A stretch of 64,000 bases of DNA from Streptacidiphilus sp. 4-A2 (GCA_014284505.1 JAAFYY010000001.1:7861845-7925844); one strand, 5' to 3'. Shown: positions 46,625-60,054, numbered from the stretch's first letter. Translations and numbers: made by a program. Notes: generated by a model not told the origin, from the sequence alone.

Positions 46625-48300
46625 ATGAGCGACGAAACCGGCAATTCACCCGCGCCCGAGACCGCGACCACGCCGAAGCAGGGCGTGGACCGCCGTTCCG
46701 CGCTGCGCCTGGCCGGAGTCGGCGGAGCGCTCGGCCTGGCCGCGCCCGCGCTGCTCGGAAACGCCCAGGCCGCCTCCGCCGCCGCCCCGGCCGCCGGGTC
46801 CTCCGCCGCCGGGGCGGGTGCGGCGAGCGGGGCCGCCTCGCCGCTGCTGCTGCTCCGCCCGGAGGCGCTGGGCGCGCCCGCGGTCGAGGGCCTGCACCTG
46901 ACCTTCGGCGCGGACCCGACCAGCCAGATGACCGTCTCCTGGACCAGCGAGAGCGCCGTCCGCAACCCCAGGGTCCGCTACGGCACCGCCGAGGGCGGCC
47001 ACGGCCGCACCGTCGGCGCCGAGACCGTGACCTACACGACGGCACCAGCAGCCGGCTGGTCTATGTGCACCACGCCCGGCTGACCGGCCTGGAGCCGGAC
47101 ACCTACTACACCTACGCCGCCATGCACGACGGCTCCCGGCCCGACGCGGGCACCTTCAAGACCGCGGCGCGCGGGCGGCGGGCGTTCACCTTCACCAGCT
47201 TCGGCGACCAGGCCGTGCCGATCACCACCTGGCAGCCGGACGGCAAGGGCGGCTACACCGCGGTCCCCTCCGGCATCGCCTCGCCCGCCTCGGCCGACAT
47301 CGTGGCCGGGATCGAGCAGGTCGACCCGCTGTTCCACCTGCTCAACGGCGACCTCTGCTACGCCAACATCAGCCCGGACCGGCTGCGCACCTGGCAGGGC
47401 TTCCACGCCAACAACACCCGCTCCGCCCGCTACCGCCCGTGGATGCCCGCGGCCGGGAACCACGAGAACGAGCTGAAGAACGGTCCGATCGGCTTCGAGG
47501 CCTACCAGACCCGCTTCGACCTGCCCGACAACGGTTCCAAGGACCCCGAGATGCGGGGCCTGTGGTACACCTTCGCGGTCGGCTCGGTGCAGGTCGTGGT
47601 GGTGCAGAACGACGATGTCGCGCTCCAGGACGCCGGTGACTCCTACGTCTCCGGCTACAGCGGCGGCGCGCAGCGGATCTGGCTGGAGCGGACCCTGCGC
47701 CAGGCGCGGGCGAACACCGACATCGACTGGATCGTCGTCTGCATGCACCAGGTGATCATCAGCTCGGCCAACGCCAACGGCGCCGACCTCGGCATCCGTG
47801 AGCAGTGGGGCCCGCTGTTCGACCGCTACGGCGTGGACCTGGTGGTCTGCGGCCACGAGCACGACTACGAGCGCTCGCTCGCGGTGCGCGGCACGGTCTC
47901 CGGCAGCGAGACGCTTACCCCCAACCCGGTCTCCAGCGCCACCGACGTGATCGACACCTCGGCCGGCACCGTGCACATGGTGCTGGGCGGCGGCGGCAAC
48001 TCCTCGCCGAGCAACGAGGAGTTCTTTGTCCCGGCGCAGGCCAAGGTGATCACCGCCGTGGGCGCGGTGGGCAGCAACGGGAAGAAGACGCCGACCTATG
48101 TCTACGAGAACGCGCCCTGGGTGGGCGTGCGCGACCTGACCAACTCCTACGGCTTCGCGGCCTTCACGGTGGACCCGGGCACCCACCCCGGCGGCACCAC
48201 CCGGATCCACGTCACCTACTACACGGTCGCCCAGCCGGACGGTGCGATCAGCCCGCTGGAGACCTTCGTCCTGGAGCGGCCGCGCAGCGACGGCCGCTGA
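46625..48300 (+). CDS. Tat-exported purple acid phosphatase-like metallophosphoesterase (one frameshift)
   Basis: About 558 residues. A twin-arginine signal is visible: DRRSALRLAGVGGALGLAAPALLG, then a low-complexity Ala/Ser linker. A fibronectin-like N domain (GLHLTFGADPTSQMTVSWTSE) precedes the catalytic domain. Metal ligands in order: FTSFGDQA, LLNGDLCYAN, MPAAGNHENE, IVVCMHQVI, VVCGHEHDYERS. One C is missing near 47036 (TYT/DGTSSRLVYVHHARLTGLEPDTYYTY). It probably releases phosphate from organic esters outside the cell. ATG 46625 follows GTAGGAGATG. Confidence 0.9.
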
Positions 48301-48318
48301 TCACCGGCGGCGCGGCGG

Positions 48319-49110
48319 TCAGCGCGGGGGCACCTGGACCAGCAGGGCCCCCGAGCTGCCGTTGACGATGTCCAGTGCGGTGATCTGGGACGGGCTGATC
48401 GAGGTGGACGCCGGGACCGAGGCCCAGGCCGAGTAGCCGGAGCCCCAGGTCCCGGCGGTCTCGCTGCGCCCGTCGGTGCCGTGCACGACCAGGCGGCAGG
48501 TGATGTTGGACGGCAGCCCGCCCAGCTTCAGCTGGAACTCGGTGCCCCAGACCTCCGGGATCAGCGCGGCGGTCGCCGTGACATGGGTGCTGGGATCGGT
48601 CGCGCTCCAGGTGGCGGCGGCCGCGGTGGTGGCGGGGTGGCTCCGCTCGGTGGCGGTGTACACCACCGAGCCGGCCACCACCGCCGTCAGCACCGCCCCG
48701 ACGGCCACCAGCCGGCCCTTCCCGACCCGCCGCCGTCCCCCGCTCCCGCCCCGCGTCGGCGGCCGGCCGCCAGGCCGCTCCGGCGAGGCAGAGGCGGAGG
48801 CGGAGGCAGAAGCGGAAGCAGGGACGGGGGCGGAAGCAGGGGCCGGGGCGGAGGCCGAATCGGCGGCTGGGACCGGGGCAACCGGCGGCGCCGGGCGGAC
48901 CGGGGTCAGTGCCTCGGCCATGACCGCCGTCTGCGGCAGCTCCTCGAACGGGGTGTGCCGCAGCACCCCGCAGCGGGCCAGCTCCAGCAGCTCCTGGCGG
49001 CAGTGCGGGCAGGTCGCGACATGCGCCTCCACCGCCGCGTGCTCCGCGGGGTCGAGCGCGCCGAGCAGGTAGGCGCCCAGCGACACGCTCTCCCGGCATG
49101 GTGTGGTCAT
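48319..49110 (-). CDS. Anti-sigma factor with zf-HC2 domain, membrane anchored
   Basis: Intact, 263 residues from ATG 49110. The zinc-binding anti-sigma motif is AVEAHVATCPHCRQELLEL (His-x3-Cys-x2-Cys). A long Ala/Pro/Ser linker follows, with a run of Ala-Ser dipeptides, then one membrane helix (GRLVAVGAVLTAVVAGSVVYTA) and an extracellular domain (LIPEVWGTEFQLKLGGLPSNITCRLVVHGTDGRSETAGTWGSGYSAWASV) that may sense a signal. The start overlaps the sigma factor stop (ATGA), so the two are translationally coupled. It should hold the ECF sigma factor inactive at the membrane. Confidence 0.9.
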   Translation of the reverse strand: MTTPCRESVSLGAYLLGALDPAEHAAVEAHVATCPHCRQELLELARCGVLRHTPFEELPQTAVMAEALTPVRPAPPVAPVPAADSASAPAPASAPVPASASASASASASPERPGGRPPTRGGSGGRRRVGKGRLVAVGAVLTAVVAGSVVYTATERSHPATTAAAATWSATDPSTHVTATAALIPEVWGTEFQLKLGGLPSNITCRLVVHGTDGRSETAGTWGSGYSAWASVPASTSISPSQITALDIVNGSSGALLVQVPPR

Positions 49111-49631
49111 GGGGAGGCCACCCCTTTCTCTTCGAGAACGTTCCGCAGCGCCCGCAGCCCGTAGTAGCAGCGGGATTTGATCGTCCCCGGGCACGCCCAG
49201 TGCTCCGCGGTCTCGGCGACGTACGGCTCAGTAGTACACCTCGATCAGGGCCTCGCGGTGCTCGGGCCGCAGCTCGCGCATGGCCTCGGCCAGCTGCCAG
49301 CGCTCCAGCATCCGGTCGAGCTCGGCCTCGCTGCCGTCCGGCAGGCCGTCCTCCGCAGCTGCGCCTCCGGCGCCTGGCCTGCGCCCGGCGGTAGGCGGAC
49401 ACCGCCAGATTGTGCGCGACCGTGTTCAGCCACGGCCCGGCCCGGTCGGCGTCCAGTGATTCCGGTGCTGCCAGCACGCAGGAAGGTCTCCGCACGATGT
49501 CCTCCGCCGCTGGTAGTCCCCGTTGACCAGCCGCAGCACCCGTCCCAGCACGGAACGGCCGTACCGGGCGTAGAGGGCTCGCCGAAATCCGCGGCGACGA
49601 GATCCGCGTCGTGCTTCGCTGGCTGGTCCAC
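49107..49631 (-). CDS. ECF-type RNA polymerase sigma factor (at least four frameshifts)
   Basis: Pieces in several frames: DQPAKHDADLVAADFGE, ALYARYGRSVLGRVLRLVNGDYQ (sigma region 2), then RAWQHRNHW, AGPWLNTVAHNLAVSAYRRAQARR (the W-L-xx-VARN-like end of region 2), LAEAMRELRPEHREALIEVYY, VAETAEHWACPGTIKSRCYYGLRALRNVLEEKGVASP (region 4, with the GTIKSR helix). GTG 49631 is the probable start. Breaks lie near 49580, 49500, 49455, 49365 and 49230. The anti-sigma gene follows with a 4-base overlap. The regulon is unknown; the downstream genes do not suggest one. Confidence 0.82.
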
Positions 49632-49692
49632 GTCTACCAGTACGCACCCCCGGCCGGAAAGTTCATCCCGGGAGCAGGCCGGCCGCCGGCGC

Positions 49693-52037
<2,345 letters not shown>

Positions 52038-52205
52038 CGCCGTACCTCCCAGCTGCGGGGAGTCCCGTTCCCCGTTGGAATGTACGTTCCCTCCCCCGCT
52101 GTGAATGTCACCCGCCGTTGGGTCCAGGTTCCGTTCCGGTTCCGCCGCCGGGACGTGTCCCGGTGACCGGCGCGTCGTTGAGCAGGGAAGGACCGAGAGG
52201 GAGTG

Positions 52206-53401
52206 GTGACGGTGGGTCAGCTAACGGTGTTCCGTCGGACCGTGGCCTGCGCCGCGCTGCTGGGTTCGCTGCTGCTCACCGCCTGCTCCGGCGGTGCCGG
52301 GCCCGGCGGCGGCTCCAGTGACGGGCTGCCCGCGGTCTCCGCCGCCGTGCTCACGGTCACTCCCGGTGACGGTGCGGACCAGGTGCCCGCGCAGGGCGGC
52401 GTCGGGGTGACCGTCCGCGCGGGCCGGATCACCGAGGTCGACCTCAAGGACGACCGGGGCGCCGCCGTCCCGGGAGCGATCAGCGCCGACGGCTCCTCCT
52501 GGACGCCGGCCGGCCGGCTGCTGCCGGAGACCCGCTACAGCCTGGACGCGGTGGCGGTGGACGCGCACGGTCTCCAGGCGGCCCGGCACGCCGAGTTCAC
52601 CACCTTCGTGCCCACCCACACCTTCATCGCCTTCTACACCCCGGACGGCGGCGGCACGGTCGGCGTCGGGATGGAGGTGTCGCTGCGCTTCAGCCGCGAC
52701 ATCGCCGACCGGGCCGCGGTGGGCCGCGCGGTCGGCGTCACCGCCGACCCGGCCGTCCCGGTGGTCGGCCACTGGTTCGGCGCCCGCCGCCTGGACTTCC
52801 GCCCGCAGCAGTTCTGGCGGCCCGGCACCCGGGTCACCCTGTCCCTGCGGCTCAAGGGCGTCGAGGGCGCGCCCGGGGTCTACGGCACCCAGCGGAAGCA
52901 GGTGGTGTTCACCGTCGGCCGGGCCCAGATCAGCACCGCGGACGTGGCCGACGACACGCTGACGGTGCGCCGCGACGGCCGGGTGCTGCGCACCCTGCCG
53001 ATCTCCGCGGGCGGCCCCGGGCACGCCACCTACGGCGGGATCATGGTGATCACCGAGATGTTCCAGGTGACCCGGATGGACTCGCACACCGTCGGCCTCG
53101 GCAGCGAGTACGACATCCCGGCCGTGCCGCACGCCATGCGGCTGACCGACTCCGGGACCTTTGTGCACGGCGTCTACTGGCGCCCGGCCTCGGTCTTCGG
53201 CACCGCCAACACCTCGCACGGCTGTGTGGGGCTGCACGACGTCAAGGGCGGCGACAGCGACACCACCCCCGCCGGGTGGTTCTTCGCGCACTCGATGCCG
53301 GGGACGTGGTCGAGGTGTCCGGCAGCGACGGGACCCCGGTCGCCCCGGACAACGGGCTGAACGGCTGGAACCTGCCCTGGGCCCAGTGGATCGCGGGCTG
53401 A
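52206..53401 (+). CDS. L,D-transpeptidase lipoprotein (one frameshift)
   Basis: About 399 residues. A lipoprotein signal peptide ends in LGSLLLTACSGG (lipobox LTAC). Two Ig-like domains follow (VTPGDGADQVPAQGGVGVTVRAGRITEVDLKDD; VGVGMEVSLRFSRDIADRAAV), then the YkuD catalytic domain: TLTVRRDGRVLRTLPISAGGPGHATYGGIMVI, GTFVHGVYW, FGTANTSHGCVGLHDVKGGDS with the catalytic Cys in SHGCVG. One G is missing near 53300-53304; the tail GSDGTPVAPDNGLNGWNLPWAQWIAG follows. It forms 3-3 peptidoglycan cross-links on the outer face of the membrane. GTG 52206 follows GAGAGGGA. Confidence 0.93.
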
Positions 53402-53432
53402 GCCGCCGACCCGCCGTCGCGTCGCGGCCGGA

Positions 53433-53468
53433 GCCGCCCGGGCCGCCCGGGCCGCCCGGGCCGCCGGG
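53433..53468. repeat. Tandem repeat of GCCGCCCGG
   Basis: Three perfect 9-bp units (53433-53459) and one imperfect unit, in the gap between the L,D-transpeptidase and enoyl-CoA hydratase genes. The G+C-rich run may also fold as a terminator. Confidence 0.6.
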
Positions 53469-53582
53469 GCCGCCCCCCGGGCAGCAGGTGAGGGCGGAAG
53501 GCGCCGTGTCGGTCGGCCGGGGCGGGCAGTTAGCATGCGTTCACTCGACCGTCCGCCCACGCCCACGCCCAAGGAGACCGCC

Positions 53583-54356
53583 ATGGACCGCTTCGTCGAA
53601 CTCGAAGTAGAGGACGCCGTCGGCACCATCCGCCTGACCCGGCCGCCGATGAACGCGCTCGACATCGCCATGCAGGACCAGCTCCGGGCCGCCGCCGAGG
53701 AGGCGTCCGCGCGCTCCGACATCCGCGCGGTGGTGGTCTACGGCGGCGAGAAGGTGTTCGCGGCCGGGGCGGACATCAAGGAGATGCAGCGCATGTCCTA
53801 CACCGACATGGTGGAGCGCGGCGGCGCGTTGCAGGCCTGTTTCACCGCGGTCGCCCGGATCCCCAAGCCGGTGGTCGCCGCGGTGACCGGCTACGCCCTG
53901 GGCGGCGGCTGCGAGCTGGCGCTCTGCGCGGACATCCGGATCGCCGGTGAGAACGCCAAGCTCGGTCAGCCGGAGATCCTGCTCGGGCTGATCCCCGGTG
54001 CCGGCGGCACCCAGCGGCTGTCCCGGCTGGTCGGCCCCTCCCGGGCCAAGGAGCTCATCTTCACGGGGCGTCAGGTCCGCGCCGACGAGGCGCTGCGGAT
54101 CGGCCTGGTCGACCGGGTCGTCCCGGCCGAGGAGGTCTACCCGGCCGCCCGCGAGTGGGCGCTGAAGCTGGCCTCGGGCCCCGCGTACGCGCTGCGCGCC
54201 GCCAAGGAGGCGGTGGACCGCGGACTGGAGACCGACCTGGAGACCGGCCTGATCCTGGAGCAGCAGCTGTTCGCCGGGCTGTTCGCGACCGAGGACCGGG
54301 AGATCGGAATGCGCAGTTTCATCGAGGACGGACCGGGTAAGGCCAACTTCCGCTGA
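53583..54356 (+). CDS. Enoyl-CoA hydratase/isomerase (crotonase family)
   Basis: Intact, 257 residues. ATG 53583 follows AAGGAG. Crotonase markers: TRPPMNALDIAMQDQL, KVFAAGADIKEMQ (oxyanion loop), GYALGGGCELALCADIRIAGENAKLGQPEILLGLIPGAGGTQRLSRLVG (second oxyanion Gly and the catalytic Glu in QPEILLG), RAKELIFTGRQVRADEALRIGLVDRVVP, and SFIEDGPGKANF at the C-terminus. It hydrates trans-2-enoyl-CoA in fatty acid degradation. The position matches a crotonase gene near SCO5459 from memory. Confidence 0.94.
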   Translation: MDRFVELEVEDAVGTIRLTRPPMNALDIAMQDQLRAAAEEASARSDIRAVVVYGGEKVFAAGADIKEMQRMSYTDMVERGGALQACFTAVARIPKPVVAAVTGYALGGGCELALCADIRIAGENAKLGQPEILLGLIPGAGGTQRLSRLVGPSRAKELIFTGRQVRADEALRIGLVDRVVPAEEVYPAAREWALKLASGPAYALRAAKEAVDRGLETDLETGLILEQQLFAGLFATEDREIGMRSFIEDGPGKANFR

Positions 54357-54478
54357 TCCGTGGCTGATTCGGACGGTTGATCGACTGTTCACTCCGGGGT
54401 GCAAGGCGCACTGGGCATATGCCAGATGCATTGATGATTCTTTACGGATAGTGCCTCCGTGATCACTCTGCAGCGGTC

Positions 54479-55143
54479 ATGATGAACGACATGGCAGCAC
54501 CGGGTGACACCCAGCAGACGTATCCGGCCTCGGTGATCGGGGCAGGCACCGCCTGGCCCGAGGCCGAACCGGAGCCTCAGGCAGCGGCTCCCGCCGCGAC
54601 CGGACCGCGCTCCCGGAGAGCCGACGGCCCGGCCGGTCCGGCGGAGCCTTCACCGGCCCGCCCGGGCACCCTCCGGGCATCACCCGCGACGCCGACGACG
54701 ACCGCCCGGACACCTCCGCCGAGGAGCTGGAACGCGAGCTCTGCGGCCGGCTGGTGGCCCCGGACGCCACCGAGGTCCGCTTATCCGCCGTGCCCGGGTC
54801 CTCCGCCCGCGCCCGCCGCCTCATCGTGTCCGCCCTGGAGACCTGGGGTCTGGGCGGCCACGGCGAGGTGGCCGCGCAGCTGGTCACCGAGCTGATCGCC
54901 AACGCGGTCCGCCACGCCGGAGGCCGGACCTTCGGTCTGCGCCTGGTCCGCCGCCAGGGGTTCCTCCGGTTCGAGGTGCGCGACCCCTCCCGGGCGCTGC
55001 CCTGCCTGATCATCGGCGACGTCGGCGACGAGGCCGGCCGCGGCCTGCAACTGGTGAACGCGCTCGCCCAGCGCTGGGGCGCCGATCTGATGTCGCACGG
55101 CAAGTCCGTCTGGTTCGAGCTGCGGGTACGCGAGGCCGTCTGA
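54479..55143 (+). CDS. ATP-binding (HATPase, RsbW-like) regulatory protein (one or two frameshifts)
   Basis: About 222 residues. A Pro/Ala-rich N-terminus (from ATG 54479 or 54491) changes frame near 54665 to ITRDADDDRPDTSAEELERELCGRLV. The HATPase_c domain is clear: EVRLSAVPGSSARARRLIVSALETWGL, QLVTELIANAVRHAGG (N box), FLRFEVRDPSRALPCL (G1) and GDEAGRGLQLVNALAQRWGADLM (G2). Streptomyces has many such proteins, related to anti-sigma kinases; the partner is unknown. Confidence 0.85.
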
Positions 55144-55328
55144 CCGCCCCGGCGGGAGCCGGCCCGGGCCCCCGCGTCCGGCCCCCTGGCCGCGCCGTCG
55201 ATCCCCGTTAATGTTCACTCGGTTGCCACGGCCGGGACCTCAAATCCGGTACCGGTCGCGCTAGGGTCTCCAGCGACGCCAGCGCCGTGATCATGATCTC
55301 CTGGCGGTGAGCCGCGTGGAGGTGAACG

Positions 55329-57060
55329 GTGGCAGCAGAGGACCGGGTACCCACCCGAGGCGTACTACGACGGCCGGGCCTGCGCCTGATCGACATCCTG
55401 GTGGCGCTCGCCCTGGTCGGGCTGCTCTACGGGCTGCTCCGCGTGGCGCCCTCGCTCAACGCGCCGTTCCTGCCGAAGACGGCGCCCTCGACGGTCTCCA
55501 CGGACCCGGCGAACCTGCCCTACTACGCGGTGCGCTCGCTGCGGATGTTCGCGGCGCTGATCGCCTCGGTGCTGTTCACCTTCGTCTACTCGATCGCCGC
55601 CGCCCGGATGCGCCGGGCCGAGAAGGTGCTGCTGCCGGTCCTGGACATCCTCCAGTCGGTCCCGGTGCTGGCCTTCCTGTCGGTCACGGTGACCGCCTTC
55701 ATCGCCCTGTTCCCCGGCTCCGAGCTGGGACTGGAGTGCGCGTCGGTCTTCGCCATCTTCACCAGCATGGCCTGGAACATGACCTTCGCCTTCTACTACT
55801 CGCTGGTCAGCCAGCCGCGGGACCTGGACGAGGCGGCCCGGATCATGCGGCTGACCAAGTGGCAGCGGTTCTGGAAGATCGACGTGCCCAGCGGCATGAT
55901 CCCGCTGGTGTGGAACGGCATGATGAGCTTCGGCGGAGCCTGGTTCTTCCTGGCCGCCTCCGAGACCATCAGCGTGCTCAACCACCAGTACGCGCTGCCC
56001 GGGATAGGGTCCTACGCCGCGGCGGCCACCGCCAAGGGCGACCTGGGCGAGATGTGCCTGGCCATCGCCGTCATGATCATCATGGTCATCGGGGTCAACT
56101 TCTTCTTCTGGCGGCCGATGACCGCCTGGGCCGAGCGGTTCCGGGTCGAGGACTCCGAGGCCGCCGAGAAACCCCGGAGCCTGGTGCTGGACGTGCTGCG
56201 CCGCTCGTCCCTGCCGGAGCTGCTGGGGCGGCTGCTGCACCCGGTCGGCCACGCCCTGGACCTGCTGACCCGGCCGTTCGGCCTGGCCGAGTACCCGCTG
56301 GAGCGGCCCGCCGTCCGCCGACGCACCGGCGACGTGCTGTTCGCGCTGGTCATCGGCGCGATCGTGCTCTGGGGCGGCTGGGAGTCGTTCAGCTACATCC
56401 AGTCCACCTCCGGCTTCGGCGAGTTCCTGAACGCCTTCGCGCTGGGCGCGGCCACCTTCGGCCGGGTCGCGCTGCTGCTGGTCGTCGCCACGCTGGTCTG
56501 GGTGCCGGTCGGGGTATGGATCGGGATGAGCCCGAAGATCACCCGTTACGCCCAGCCGGTGGTGCAGGTGCTGGCCAGCTTCCCGGCCAACTTCCTGTTC
56601 CCTTCGCGATCGCCGCCTTCGTCGCCCTCGGCATCTCGCTGAACTGGGGCAGCATCCTGCTGATGGCGCTCGGCGCGCAGTGGTACATCCTGTTCAACGT
56701 CATCGCCGGGGCCTCGGCCATCCCCAGCGACCTGCGCGAGGCCCTGGAGAGCCTCGGCGTCCGCGGCTGGCTGCGCTGGCGGGACTTCATCCTGCCCGCG
56801 ATCTTCCCTACTACGTGACCGGCGGGATCACCGCGGCCGGCGGCGCCTGGAACGCCTCCATCGTCGCCGAGGTGGTCGACTACGGGCACCACCACCTCAC
56901 CGCCTACGGCCTCGGCGCCTACATCGCCAAGGCCACCCAGACCGGCAACCACGCGGACATCCTGATCGGCGTCATTGTGATGATCGTCTACGTGGTCGCG
57001 CTCAACCGGCTGCTGTGGCGCCGTCTCTACCGCATCGCCCAGACCCGCTACGCCATGTGA
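55329..57060 (+). CDS. ABC importer permease with two fused BPD-type membrane domains (two frameshifts)
   Basis: About 577 residues. Two binding-protein-dependent permease domains in one chain: the first at ~residues 70-270 (VLDILQSVPVLAFLSVTVTAFIALFPGSELG; EAARIMRLTKWQRFWKIDVPSGMIPLVWNGMMSFGGAWFFLAASE, the EAA loop), the second from ~330 (VALLLVVATLVWVPVGVWIGM; REALESLGVRGWLRWRDFILPAIFP, the second EAA loop; GGAWNASIVAEVV). Breaks lie near 56603 and 56812. It resembles nitrate/sulfonate/taurine-type permeases, but no solute-binding protein is present nearby. GTG 55329 follows GGAGGTGAAC. The ATPase starts 15 bases after its stop. Confidence 0.9.
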
Positions 57061-57075
57061 CCGAGGCAGGAGCCC

Positions 57076-58441
57076 ATGACCCGCAAACCCCTCGCCGCCG
57101 AACTGGGCCGACCCGCCGCAGGCAGCACCATCATCGCCGTCGAAGGCGTCACCAAGCGGTTCACCACCCGGACGGCCACGCGCTGCCGGTACTCGACTCG
57201 GTGAGCTTCACCCTCCAGGAGGGTGAGATCGTCGCCCTGCTCGGCAAGTCGGGCTCGGGCAAGTCCACCCTGCTGCGCTGCGCCGCCGGGCTGATCTCCC
57301 CTCCTCCGGCAGCGTCAGCTACCGCGGTATGCCCCTGAACGGCGCCAACCCCGGCGTGGCCATGGTGTTCCAGAGCTTCGCGCTGCTGCCCTGGCTGACC
57401 GTGCAGCAGAATGTCGAGCTCGGCCTCCAGGCCCAGGGCGTGGAGGAGGCCGAGCGCCGGGACCGGGCGCTGCGGGCGATCGACCTGATCGGTCTGGACG
57501 GCTTCGAGGGCGCCTACCCCAAGGAGCTCTCCGGCGGCATGCGCCAGCGTGTCGGCTTCGCCCGCGCGCTGGTGGTCGAGCCGGACGCGCTGTTCATGGA
57601 CGAGCCCTTCTCCGCGCTGGACGTGCTCACCGCCGAGAACCTCCGCAACGAACTGGTCGGGCTCTGGGAGGGCCGCGAGGCCCCGGTGAAGTCGGTGCTG
57701 ATCGTCACCCACAACATCGAGGAGGCGGTGCTGCTGGCCGACCGGATCCTGGTGCTGTCCTCCAACCCCGGACGGATCAGGGCCGAGCTCCCGGTCGGCC
57801 TGCCCCGCCCGCGCGACCGGCGCACCCCCGAGTTCGAGGCGCTGGTGGACACCGTCTACGGCATCCTCACCGACCGCGACCACGCCATGCAGCACATCGG
57901 CGGCCCGGCCCCGGACACCGGCCGCCCCAGCGGCCCGCAGACCCCGACCACCCAGCCGCTGCCCGACGTCAGCCCCGGCGGGCTCTCCGGCCTGCTGGAG
58001 ATCCTGGCCGCCCGCGGCGGCGAGGACGGCCTGGCCGAGCTCGCCGACGAGCTCAGCTTCGAGGTCGACGACCTGCTGCCGCTGGTCGACGCCGCGGTGC
58101 TGCTCGACCTCGCCCGCACCGACGGGCCGCGGATCGCGCTCACCGCCGGAGGCACGGAGTTCGCCGAGGCCGACATCCTCACCAGCAAGCAGCTCTTCGC
58201 CCGGCACACGGTCACCGGCGCGCCGCTGGTGCGCGCCATCGTCCAGGCCCTGGCCGCCTCCGGCGACCACATCCTGCGCGAGGGCCTGTTCCTGGACCTG
58301 CTGCGCCGGGGCTTCTCCGACGAGGACGCCAGGCGCCAGCTGGACATCGCCATCGACTGGGGCCGCTACGGGGAGCTCTTCGAGTACGAGAAGGACGAGG
58401 GCAAGCTGGAGCTGGGGCCGGACGCGATCGGGATGCTCTGA
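57076..58441 (+). CDS. ABC importer ATPase with C-terminal AAA-associated domain (two frameshifts)
   Basis: About 455 residues. ATPase: ALLGKSGSGKSTLLRCAAGL (Walker A), VFQSFALLPWLTV (Q-loop), KELSGGMRQRVGFARALVV (signature), ALFMDEPFSALDVL (Walker B), LIVTHNIEEAVLLADRILVLSSNPGRI (switch His; NitT/TauT-like). From about residue 300 an AAA-associated C-terminal domain follows: GGLSGLLEILAARGGEDGLAELADELSFEVDDLLPLVDAA, LFARHTVTGAPLVRAIVQAL. Breaks lie near 57170 and 57305. Partner of the preceding two-domain permease; the substrate is unknown (anion suggested by family). Confidence 0.92.
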
Positions 58442-58572
58442 CGCGCGCTTCCGGCACGCTCCGCCGCGGTCGGACAACTCCGCGTGTACAACGGATGTCG
58501 GCTTGTGCGCGGGTGGCCCAACAGTCCCGCCCACGGGTCGACAGCGGGCGCTGACCTGGGGACTCTGGCCGT

Positions 58573-59727
58573 GTGGGAAACGACTTCTTGTTGGTTCTTG
58601 TCGTCGTCACGGCCCTGGCCTTCGACTTCACGAACGGTTTTCACGACACCGGTAACGCGATGGCCACGTCCATCGCCACGGGCGCACTCAGCCCCCGAAC
58701 AGCCGTAGCCCTCTCCGGAGCACTCAACCTGGTCGGGGCCTTCCTCTCGCTGAGCGTCGCGGCGACCATCGCCAGCGGCCTGGTGGACACCGGCCTGGTC
58801 ACCCTGACCGTGGTCTTCGCCGGCCTGGCCGGGGGGATCATCTGGAACCTGCTGACCTGGTACCTGGGCATCCCGTCCAGCTCCTCGCACGCGCTGATCG
58901 GCGGCGTGGTCGGCTCGACCATCGCCGCCGCGGGCGGCCATGCCGTCAAATGGCACGGCCTGTTCGAGAAGGTGATCATCCCGGCCGGGCTGTCCCCGGT
59001 GATCGCCGGGCTGATCGCGGTGACCGGGACCTACCTGGTGTACCGGATCAGCAGGTCGATCTCCGAGGGCTCCCGGACCAAGGGCTTCCGGATCGGCCAG
59101 ATCGGTTCGGCCTCCATGGTGTCGCTGGCCCACGGGACCAATGACGCGCAGAAGACCATGGGCGTGATCACCCTGGCGCTGATCTCCAACGGCACCCTCC
59201 ACGCCAACGCCAAAGCACCCTTCTGGGTGATCCTCTCCTGCGCGCTGGCGATCAGCGTCGGCACCTACACCGGCGGCTGGCGGGTGATCCGCACCCTCGG
59301 CAAGGGGCTGGTGGAGATCGGGGCCCCGCAGGGCATGGCCGCGGAGTCCTCCTCCGCCGCCGTGATCCTGCTGTCCAGCCACTTCGGCTACTCCCTGTCC
59401 ACCACCCATGTCGCCACCGGCTCGATCCTGGGCACCGGCGTCGGCAAGAAGGGCGCGGCGGTCCGCTGGGGCGTCGCCGGGCGGATGGCCACGGCCTGGC
59501 TGTTCACCCTGCCGGCGGCCGGGCTGGTCGGCGCGGGCGCCTACGCGCTGGCGAACGCCGTCGGCGGCTCCGCGGGCGCCGTCGTCGACCTGGTGCTGCT
59601 GGTCGCGGTCGCCGTGCTGATCTACCTCAAGTCGCGGCGGACCGCGGTCGGCCACGACAACGTCAACGCCGAATGGACGGGCGCGCTCGCACCGGCCGCC
59701 CCGGACAAGGAAGCAGCCCCGGTATGA
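58573..59727 (+). CDS. pit: PiT-family inorganic phosphate transporter
   Basis: Intact, 384 residues, about ten membrane helices. The duplicated PiT signatures are visible: AFDFTNGFHDTGNAMATSIATGAL near residue 20 and SMVSLAHGTNDAQKTMGVITLALI near residue 180, with GIPSSSSHALIGGVVGS and STTHVATGSILGTGVGKKGAAVRWGVAGRM as the pore repeats. It carries out low-affinity metal-phosphate/proton symport. GTG 58573 is the first plausible start. The small membrane gene and DUF3349 gene that follow look co-transcribed. Confidence 0.93.
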   Translation: MGNDFLLVLVVVTALAFDFTNGFHDTGNAMATSIATGALSPRTAVALSGALNLVGAFLSLSVAATIASGLVDTGLVTLTVVFAGLAGGIIWNLLTWYLGIPSSSSHALIGGVVGSTIAAAGGHAVKWHGLFEKVIIPAGLSPVIAGLIAVTGTYLVYRISRSISEGSRTKGFRIGQIGSASMVSLAHGTNDAQKTMGVITLALISNGTLHANAKAPFWVILSCALAISVGTYTGGWRVIRTLGKGLVEIGAPQGMAAESSSAAVILLSSHFGYSLSTTHVATGSILGTGVGKKGAAVRWGVAGRMATAWLFTLPAAGLVGAGAYALANAVGGSAGAVVDLVLLVAVAVLIYLKSRRTAVGHDNVNAEWTGALAPAAPDKEAAPV

Positions 59728-59758
59728 CCGGCCGCGCCAGAACCAGGGAGGACTCGCG

Positions 59759-60011
59759 GTGAACTCTTGGATAGACCTCCACGCCCTGTGGCAGATCGTC
59801 GTCGTCGGCCTGCTCGCCGCGCGGGGCTGCCCGCGCTGTTCGCGGTCGGCCTGCTCGCGCTGAACCTGCCCGGCGGGAGCGGCCGCAACGGCGGCGGCGC
59901 TGCCGGGGAGGCCCGGCCCGGTCTGCTCGGGACGGCCGCCGCGGGCTGTGCTTCGCGGCGGTGCTGGCCGGGATCGGCTGGGGCATCTACTTCATCGTCG
60001 CGGGGAGCTGA
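59759..60011 (+). CDS. Small membrane protein downstream of the phosphate transporter (two frameshifts)
   Basis: About 84 residues. GTG 59759 follows AGGGAGGA, giving NSWIDLHALWQIVVVGLLA; after one shift near 59820 LPALFAVGLLALNLPGG, and after another near 59945 LCFAAVLAGIGWGIYFIVAGS. Two or three hydrophobic helices. Small membrane proteins of this form follow PiT transporter genes in Streptomyces; their role is unknown. It starts 31 bases after the transporter stop. Confidence 0.72.
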
Positions 60012-60054
60012 GCACCGTGGCCGCCACCCGCACCCCGGCCCGCACCGCCTGGCC